Assembly (NCBI GenBank): GCA_004335835.1
Contig: RWJK01000940.1
Span: 1-14,399, forward strand
DNA length: 14,399 bases
Reading direction: 5' to 3'
Source: Scenedesmus sp. ARA3
Lineage: Eukaryota; Chlorophyta; Chlorophyceae; Sphaeropleales; Scenedesmaceae
The position numbers and the translations under genes were made by a program. The notes beneath the pieces were generated by a model. That model worked only from the letters and a program-made list of their open reading frames with translations, had not been told where the DNA came from and ran no database searches. Below are positions 8,860-14,399 of the stretch, piece by piece (position 1 is the first letter of the stretch; the number at the start of each line of letters is the position of its first letter).

Positions 8860-9155
8860 CAGCCTGCCCTGCTGGCAGGGAGCTGACGCCAGGCGCCACC
8901 CCACCCGCCTGCAGGCTGTGTGCTGCTGGCTCTATCTCTAAGGGAGGCCTGCTGGCAGCCAAGCCAGCCTGCAGCGCATGCAGCGCCAACAGGACCACTG
9001 TCGGTGCCAATCGGATCACCTGCAGCGGTGAGTCATGTGCTTGAATCTGCTGCACAGGTAGCAGGGATGCTGAACTCTGCGGACTGTTGTAGTATATCAT
9101 TAGTGGATGCGGCCAGCAGGGCATGTGAAGCTATGCACTGCGGGGCAGCAGTGAA

Positions 9156-9165
9156 GCTGCTGTTG

Positions 9166-9205
<40 letters not shown>
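9156..9205 (+). repeat. CTG/TTG tract before a 3' splice site
   Basis: Intron 9028-9214 of gene B ends with an interrupted then pure CTG run (pure part about 9172-9204), nine bases before the AG at 9213-9214. It is the positional counterpart of the gene A tract at 301-339. Confidence 0.88.
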
Positions 9206-9382
9206 ATGCTGCAGGCTGCAAGCCTGGGTTTGGCGGCCCCTCCTGCGACGTGTGCAAGCGCGGGTTCTGGTCCCGTGGCGGAACAGCCACCAATGCTACT
9301 GCGTGCCGCGCCTGCCCTGACGGCACGACCACATTGGTTGAAGGGTCAACTGCGCCGGCTGCTTGTGTTGACGCAACCATCA

Positions 9383-9729
9383 GTAAGAGACAATGCATTG
9401 TACTGCCAGCTTTGTACAGCCAGGTGCAAGCGCAGCGTCTCACTGTGATGTTCGTGATGACGGTGTCTGGTGAACAATGCAGTCGTCAAGCAGCCCTGTG
9501 AAAACACTCTACAAGTCCATGGCTTTAGAAAGACATATCCAAGCATGGTACATGCATATCTGCACACCGTCTGGACCAGAAACCCCACTGCCTCATGGCT
9601 GCTGCTATGGCTGTGCAGTGGTGCATGGTGCAGCACTGCAGGAAGCTGCACGTTTATCCCTTCAGGCATTGCCTGCTGGGTGGGGTTTGCGTGCAGCTTT
9701 GACCTACTGCCTGTATGCGCAACCTGCAG
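9383..9729 (+). other. Gene B intron at the site of three missing cassette exons
   Basis: This 347-bp phase-1 intron (donor GTAAGA, acceptor CAG 9727-9729) lies where gene A carries exons 921-1102, 1269-1608 and 2107-2169. I see no remnant of those exons here by eye. Confidence 0.6.
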
Positions 9730-10625
9730 GTATACCCTGCGTGGCCCCTCCTGCATCTAGCCTGTGGCAGCTGCCAGCAGGTGTCGGCCTTGCTGTCTCA
9801 GCCTGGCAACGCGCATGCAGCCAAACCCCACAAGGGCTAAGCTGCACTGCAGCAGCTTGTGACAAAGGAGCCGGCGAACTCACAGCAACATGCGGGCAGG
9901 ACGGCAAGTGGACGAATGGCACGGGCAGCTGCAACGCACAGACGTGCGAGAAGGCAGCATCACCTGCTTTTCCTACGAATTGCGCAACGTTTGACGCAGC
10001 AGCGTGGGCAGCTGCATGCGGCAGTACGCTTCAGGGCAACGAGTGTGCGAGGAGTGCTGCATGTACAAATGGTCAGACGCTGTCAGCGGTGTGTGAGTAC
10101 CTGCCTGCAGGCGGGAACCTGGTTGCCACCTGGACAAAGCAGACAGGCAGCTGCATAGCAGCTTCAGGTCGTGTGCGGTGCACATCACCACCAGAGAACG
10201 TGCCCTGTTTAATGGCTCAGTGTTCCTTCCAGAGGGATGGAGTGCGATTTGCGGCGACATGCAGGAGAACGGGACATGCGGTGCTTTTGATGAAGCTGCT
10301 TGCTCACGTGGCAGTAGTATCAAGGCAAAGTGTGCCAAGGGAGCAAATGGTGCTGGAGTGTGGTCAGACCTGCAGGGTGGTTGCGGTGTTGCAGACACGT
10401 CCAGCCCATGCATGTCTGCACCTGAGAATGTGCCGACTCAAGGCAACTCCATTTTTCTAGGTGGGGTGTGGATGTCGCAGTGCGGGCAGACACAAGAGAA
10501 TGCGATGTGCAGAGTAGTGGACGCTGCTTGCTCCTCTGGCGGCACCATCAGCGCAAAGTGTAGCAAGGGCGCAAACGGCGCTGGAGCATGGACAGAAGTT
10601 CAGGGAGCGTGCAAGGCGTCTGCAT

Positions 10626-10998
10626 GTGAGTCGGAGGAACCACTGGTCTGCTTGTGCCATGCACCTGCGTTCAACAGCAGGACGACTAGCAGCAGCGGTT
10701 GCTGCTGCACTGTGAGTCAATCCCAACAATTCTGTGCTGGCAACATTCGGTGCACATCAATGGTGACGTGTCAGCTTGCGCTGTGGGTACGCACGCACCG
10801 AAGCACCATCACCTAGTGTCCTGTGCTGCTGCTTAAACACGATGCTGCAACTCTCATGACATGAAGCGTGCCTGGATGTGATTGACACATGCGTGTCACT
10901 TTGTAGTGCCTGCCCTGTACAAGTGTACGCTGCTGACAACTGTGCCCGCTGATCTCTGTGTTCTCCTGCTGCTGCATACATCACTGCGCACTATGCAG
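10626..10998 (+). other. Last surviving intron of gene B
   Basis: Donor GTGAGT at 10626 and acceptor CAG at 10996-10998, phase 1, matching the gene A intron 3756-4052. It holds short CAG/CTG clusters but no gene. Confidence 0.6.
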
Positions 10999-11061
10999 CT
11001 GCATCCTGTGCCATGGCACGCATGCCTTCTGCTGATGCTGGCTGGGCCACCAACGGAGCAC

Positions 11062-11373
11062 AAGCTGCCAGTGCGTGACGTGTTCACGCGCGCGCTGGTG
11101 GAGCTGTGCGTGCAGCTGTCCACGGCGTCAGCATCAGCAGCAGCGGCAGCAGGCCGCCCCCGCCCGCCCCGCCCCCAGCAGCAGCAGTAGCAGCAGCAGC
11201 AGCAGCCAGGCAACATGCTGCCCCGCCGCGCTGTGCAGGCCTGTTGGGCCTTCAACGGCCGGGGCTGCACAGCAGACCCTTGCCAGCACCCGCACGTGTG
11301 TGACCGCTGCGGTGCTGCTGACCACGTCGCCACCGCTTGCCCCGCCCGGGCTGGCCAGGGCGCGCAGCAGTGA
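11062..11373 (+). pseudogene. Gag-like fragment with CCCH and CCHC zinc motifs
   Basis: The frame runs from the junction (KLPVRDVFTRALVELC) through a Pro/Gln-rich stretch to TGA at 11371-11373. Cysteines from 11242 give C-x7-C-x4-C-x3-H, a CCCH-like finger, followed at 11299-11340 by C-x2-C-x4-H-x4-C, the retroviral-type CCHC zinc knuckle. These suggest RNA binding by a nucleocapsid-like protein. A TAG at 11188-11190 interrupts the CAG-encoded glutamine run, one C-to-T change from Gln. The N-terminus is missing because the element is truncated at 11062. The stop overlaps the next start as TGATG. Confidence 0.65.
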
Positions 11374-11897
11374 TGGCCTCCCGCCAGTTCGGCCTGCCAG
11401 TCTACCCGTCAGCTGGGCAGCAGGCAGCAGTTGTGAGGGATGTGTCTAGTTTGCAGCCGTTTCTGGATCGAGCAATAGCGGCCTTGGGGCCTGGTTTTGA
11501 GCGCACCTGCACGGTTGAGCAGGTCGTGAGTGTCTTTCGTGGTTGGGATTGGATTCCGGCTGCTGCAGATTGCCCGGTGGGTTTCTTGCAGTCCAGTTTT
11601 ACGGGAGATTTGCCTCCGTGTGCCACATTAGACCCTGCAGTTGCTACTACTGCTTCACCTGCGCCACCCGTGGTGGCGGCAGACCTGCCTGTGTGGCAGC
11701 AGCGTGTGTGGGCTGGTGCCCCACTCAACGCTACATTGTTTGATGCGCTTTCTGTGAGTGATGTGGATCGCTCTTTCTTGTTAGGCGTGACCCGCAATGG
11801 TGTGTTGCTGGTTCCAGATGCTTCGGTACTGCAGCCGTATCGTCTGACTAACTATTCGTCTGCCCTGCAGGCGTCGGCCGCATCAGCACCATGCTAG
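11373..11897 (+). CDS. DIRS RT polyprotein N-terminal frame
   Basis: Starts at ATG 11373 (MASRQFGLPVYPS), overlapping the Gag stop as TGATG, and ends at TAG 11895-11897. The C-terminal part (YRLTNYSSALQA) resembles the conserved NY-x-SAL segment that precedes the RT core in DIRS elements. The adjacent family segment (VGRISTMLADEV) lies in the next frame, open only after the TAA at 11849-11851. The ancestral protein therefore probably crossed from this frame into the RT frame between about 11860 and 11885, through a one-base loss or a -1 shift. The alternative is true reinitiation at ATG 11891. Confidence 0.6.
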   Translation: MASRQFGLPVYPSAGQQAAVVRDVSSLQPFLDRAIAALGPGFERTCTVEQVVSVFRGWDWIPAAADCPVGFLQSSFTGDLPPCATLDPAVATTASPAPPVVAADLPVWQQRVWAGAPLNATLFDALSVSDVDRSFLLGVTRNGVLLVPDASVLQPYRLTNYSSALQASAASAPC

Positions 11898-13282
11898 CTG
11901 ATGAGGTTGCTCAGGGCTGGGTAATTCCGGTGGGCTCCCCCCCTACGTTTATGCATCCCTTGGGTGCGGTACCCAAGAGTGATGGTGGCTTGCGTGTGAT
12001 ACATGATCATTCGGTGCCACTGGGTGCCAGCATCAATGATGCTGAGACATGTCTCAAGTGTTCTTGGGATACGCTTGAGTCTGCGTTGCCGTTCTTTGTG
12101 CCCCATGTCTTCATGACCCGCCTGGATGTCAGTGCTTACTATCGTCACTTTATGGTGCACCCTTCGCAGTGGGATCTGCAAGGTTTTGAGTTTGGTGGTC
12201 AGTGTTACGTTGACAGCAGGCTGCAGTTCGGCCTGCGGCTGGCTCCTGAGCTGGCTCACCGCCTCACGATGTTTGTTAAGCGTGTCCTGCATGCCAACAG
12301 GCTGTCAGCTGTTATTGGTGTCATGGATGATTATCTGCTGCTGCACTGTGATTACGCTGCGTGCTTGGTGATGTTAGCTGTTGCAATTGCACTGCTGAGT
12401 GCCCTTGGCTTTGTTGTGAACATGAAGCCTGGCAAGACCATGCCACCAGCCCGAGTGCAGAAATTTGTTGGGGTGGTCCTCAACTCTGCGCGTTACACCC
12501 TGTCACTGCCGCGTGATAAACTTGCCAGCCTTTTGGCTGACTTGTCTGCTGCGCTGGTGCGGCGTACCCTCCGTAAGAGGGGTCTGCAAAGCCTTGTGGG
12601 CAAAATGCAGTGGGCCAGCCGTGTGGTGTATGGCGGCCGTGTGTTTATGCGCTCCTTGACGGATGCATTGTCCACAGTTGGACATCCTGGCCACCATGTG
12701 TCTGTTTCCGCACTCATGCGTGATGACCTGTGCTGGTGGCGCGACTCTGCTGCGCTGCACAATGGTGTGCTGTCACTGTCACCTCGTTGTACTACACACT
12801 ACGTTTTTACGGATGCGTGCCTGTCCCCCACGCCCTGCATCGGCATCTTTGCTGCTGGGGCCTTCTTCTCTCTGGACTGCGCCCAGCTGCAGGCCATGGG
12901 GCTTTCGCCGCCTGATCCTTCTGACGACATCAATGTGTGGGAGTGCTTTGCTGTTGTGGCAGCTGTTACGTTTTTGTCTGATTACTGGTCAGGCTCGCGC
13001 GTGGTTGTGTTTTGTGATAACACCGCTACCATTGCTTGGGTTGGCCAGGGTGCCCCCCGTCCTGTTGCTGCACGCGGCCTGGTGCGCCGCCTGTTTGAGC
13101 TCTGTGTGCATGCACACATCCGCCTTTGCATTTCGCACATCCCAGGTGTCGACAATGTTTTGGCTGACACGCTGTCCCGCCGGAATTGGCAGCAGTTTGC
13201 TTGCCATGCGGTTGCAGCCCTTGGAGTTACCTCACCGTTCCTGTCCTCTGTGGTCGCCGCCCTGCCGCAGGGTTCACCATGA
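11891..13282 (+). CDS. DIRS reverse transcriptase / RNase H
   Basis: An intact frame of 463 codons. The RT core shows motif A TRLDVSAYYRHF (Asp 79), FGLRLAP (113-119, motif B position) and motif C VMDDYLL (Asp 146-147). The thumb-like GFVVNMKP...KFVGVVL follows. RNase H shows TDAC (Asp 308), WECF (Glu 351), CDNTATI (Asp 376) and HIPGVDNVLADTLSRR (Asp 426), so all four acidic residues are present. It copies element RNA into DNA and removes the RNA strand. The start shown is the first ATG; upstream in-frame residues VGRIST also look family-like. The stop overlaps the recombinase start as ATGA. This is the best preserved frame of the element. Confidence 0.9.
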   Translation: MLADEVAQGWVIPVGSPPTFMHPLGAVPKSDGGLRVIHDHSVPLGASINDAETCLKCSWDTLESALPFFVPHVFMTRLDVSAYYRHFMVHPSQWDLQGFEFGGQCYVDSRLQFGLRLAPELAHRLTMFVKRVLHANRLSAVIGVMDDYLLLHCDYAACLVMLAVAIALLSALGFVVNMKPGKTMPPARVQKFVGVVLNSARYTLSLPRDKLASLLADLSAALVRRTLRKRGLQSLVGKMQWASRVVYGGRVFMRSLTDALSTVGHPGHHVSVSALMRDDLCWWRDSAALHNGVLSLSPRCTTHYVFTDACLSPTPCIGIFAAGAFFSLDCAQLQAMGLSPPDPSDDINVWECFAVVAAVTFLSDYWSGSRVVVFCDNTATIAWVGQGAPRPVAARGLVRRLFELCVHAHIRLCISHIPGVDNVLADTLSRRNWQQFACHAVAALGVTSPFLSSVVAALPQGSP

Positions 13283-14294
13283 CACCTGCGCTGTCACTGC
13301 TGCAGGTTGAGGTTGAGTCCCTGCAAGTTGGGGCCTTGGCTGAGTCCACGCGGCGCAAGTATGAGGCGTACGAGCTGTACTGGGTGCGGTTTCTGTTGTT
13401 GTATGGTCTGCTGTCCTTTGTGGCGGCGCCGGTGGAGGGCATTGTCTGCCTGTATGTTGCGTTTCTGGCTCGCAGTGTGGGGTACAGCTCTTTGAAGAAC
13501 TGCAGGGCCTGCAGCGCTTCCTGCGTGAGCATGGCTGGGTGGGCCATTTCTCTCATTGGTGGGGCTTGCAGCAAACGCTGGCAGGTTTGCGCCGCCAGGC
13601 CAAGCCTACGCAGCGCAAGCTGCCCATCACACCGTTTCTGCTGCTCCAGGTGCTGTCTGTGCTGCACCTGACATGCCCTGTGGAACGCATGATTTTTGCT
13701 GCCATGCTGGTGGCCTTTGGCGCCTTTCTGCGCATGGCAAATGTGTGTGCCGTCAGCCGCAGCCTGGCGCACGTGCACCGCACGCTGCTGCGCAGCGATG
13801 TGCGTTATGATCACCTGTGATACTGCTTGCACGTCACACTGCGTTTCAAGAAGAAATCGCAGTCTGCTGAGTGCAGCCACACGGTGGTGGTGGCTGGCCG
13901 GCGCGGGCACGCTTTAGATCCTGTGGCTTGGTGGCTGGATTACATCACTAGGGTGCCAGCACCGCCCACAGCAGCTGCTTTCGGCTATTACGTTGAGGGT
14001 GAATATGTGCCCTTGGTGCACACAGAGTTTGTGCGCTGGGTCAAGTCGCTGCTGTCGCGCGCTGGCGTTGATAGCAGCAAGTACTCTGGCCACAGCTTTC
14101 GCTGCGGTGCGGCAACGTTTTCCCTCATGGCTGGTATTCCTGGCGTTATGATCAAAGAGCTTGGTGCGTGGAAGAGCCAGGTGTACCAGGTCTACTTGGA
14201 TCTGTCACTGAGCCAGAAGCTGTCTGTGCACGCTCGTTGGTTTGACTGCATGGCTGCTGGGCAGCTTGGTGAGGAGTTTGTGTCGGGGGCTTGA
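13279..14294 (+). pseudogene. DIRS tyrosine recombinase, frameshifted and with nonsense codon
   Basis: Starts ATG 13279 (MTPALSLLQVEVESLQ), with a core-binding-like N-terminal part (STRRKYEAYELYW). The frame changes at about 13498-13505, consistent with one lost base, and continues as LQRFLREHGW. TGA at 13818-13820 interrupts the protein before a second long open stretch ending TGA 14292-14294. Catalytic residues remain: Arg in GAFLRMANV (13731-13733), His and Arg of GHSFR (14091-14093, 14100-14102), Trp of GAWKS (14169-14171) and the probable nucleophile Tyr in VYQVYL (14193-14195). This enzyme would integrate circular cDNA in place of a DDE integrase. Two lesions indicate a dead copy unless they are sequence errors. 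Confidence 0.8.
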
Positions 14295-14399
14295 CTTGTT
14301 CTGCTGGCTTCTTTCTCGGGCGTTGTGTTGGGCAATGGGCAGTTGGTCTGTGTGCTGCTGCAGTGGCAGCAGTGCTGCACTGCATGCGCGGTATCTGCC
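14295..14399 (+). other. Retrotransposon 3' non-coding start with short hairpins
   Basis: After the recombinase stop there is no further coding signal. Small inverted repeats occur at 14355-14372 (CTGCTGC/GCAGCAG) and 14369-14383 (GCAGTG/CACTGC). Whether these belong to a terminal or internal complementary region of the element cannot be decided, because the window ends. Confidence 0.4.

Larger units (their letters stand above)
7902..11061 (+). pseudogene. Gene B: truncated, frameshifted tandem paralogue of gene A
   Basis: Proposed exons: 7902-8376, 8860-9027, 9215-9382, 9730-10625 and 10999-11061, the last cut short. The ATG at 7902 directly follows an in-frame TGA; a second ATG at 7944 precedes a classic signal peptide (GRRR, then WGCLALLLLSSICSSS). 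The first exon has CxxC-rich GCC2_GCC3-like repeats (CTACPLGST, CTTCTRG). Exons two and three match gene A exons 1-158 and 352-519; exon 9730-10625 holds four six-Cys modules. Every intron is phase 1. Lesions: loss of one base at about 10206-10211 within module three, and loss of everything after 11061, where a retrotransposon begins. Read into the element, the frame stops at 11076-11078. A secreted matrix-type or receptor-like protein is inferred for the ancestor; a shortened product may still be made. Confidence 0.72.
11062..14399 (+). mobile_element. DIRS-like tyrosine-recombinase retrotransposon, 5' truncated, continues beyond window
   Basis: The order Gag-like, RT N-terminal part, RT/RNase H, tyrosine recombinase, all on the plus strand with overlapping frames and no DDE integrase or protease seen, is diagnostic of the DIRS order. 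DIRS-type elements are known from volvocine algae (for example Kangaroo in Volvox). The left boundary is where similarity to gene A exon 4053-4228 ends, after ACCAACGGAGCAC. No terminal repeat can be seen at that edge, so the element's own 5' end is missing or the joint is a rearrangement. Reading-frame lesions argue that this copy is inactive. Confidence 0.82.

Noticed and set aside
13227..13910. A 227-codon open frame on the minus strand
   Set aside because: It lies opposite the tyrosine recombinase, whose catalytic motifs on the plus strand are clear; it is a GC-rich shadow frame.

Overview
This window looks like nuclear DNA of a green alga (Chlorophyta, probably Chlorophyceae). Genes are multi-exon with canonical GT-AG introns, CTG/CAG triplet tracts are very abundant, the proteins are alanine/serine/cysteine-rich and secreted, and a DIRS-type tyrosine-recombinase retrotransposon is present. 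A Scenedesmaceae-like host is only a guess. Nothing points to a bacterial chromosome.

Layout. (1) 1-6561: the 3' ten exons of gene A, which encodes a large cysteine-rich, presumably extracellular protein. It has ephrin-receptor/GCC2_GCC3-like Cys modules, then a unique serine/glycine-rich segment, then eight copies of a roughly 65-77-residue six-cysteine module, and a TGA stop at 6559-6561. My exon model sums to 889 codons including the stop, with every junction GT-AG and in frame. (2) 6562-6996: two decayed 225-bp copies of the terminal module lie after the stop. (3) 6997-7901: intergenic, probably the promoter and leader of gene B. (4) 7902-11061: gene B, a tandem paralogue of gene A with its own signal-peptide exon. 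It lacks three internal gene A exons, carries a one-base frameshift near 10207, and is cut off inside an exon. (5) 11062-14399: a DIRS-like retrotransposon joined directly to the broken exon. It has a 5'-truncated Gag-like reading frame with CCCH and CCHC zinc motifs, an RT N-terminal reading frame, reverse transcriptase/RNase H, and a tyrosine recombinase with a frameshift and a nonsense codon. The window ends just after the recombinase.

How it fits together. Nearly all introns of genes A and B are phase 1, so exons are symmetric cassettes that can be gained, lost or duplicated without breaking the frame; the A/B comparison shows this happening. Many introns carry a (CTG)n tract just before the 3' splice site. 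The largest intron of gene A (4742-5917) holds a compact two-hairpin insertion with an 11-bp direct repeat at each end, beside a (CAATA)n tract that may be the tail of an antisense retroelement. The retrotransposon reading frames meet at overlapping stop/start codons (TGATG, ATGCTAG, ATGA), but lesions suggest this copy is dead. All functional names rest on reading motifs by eye; no database search was run.
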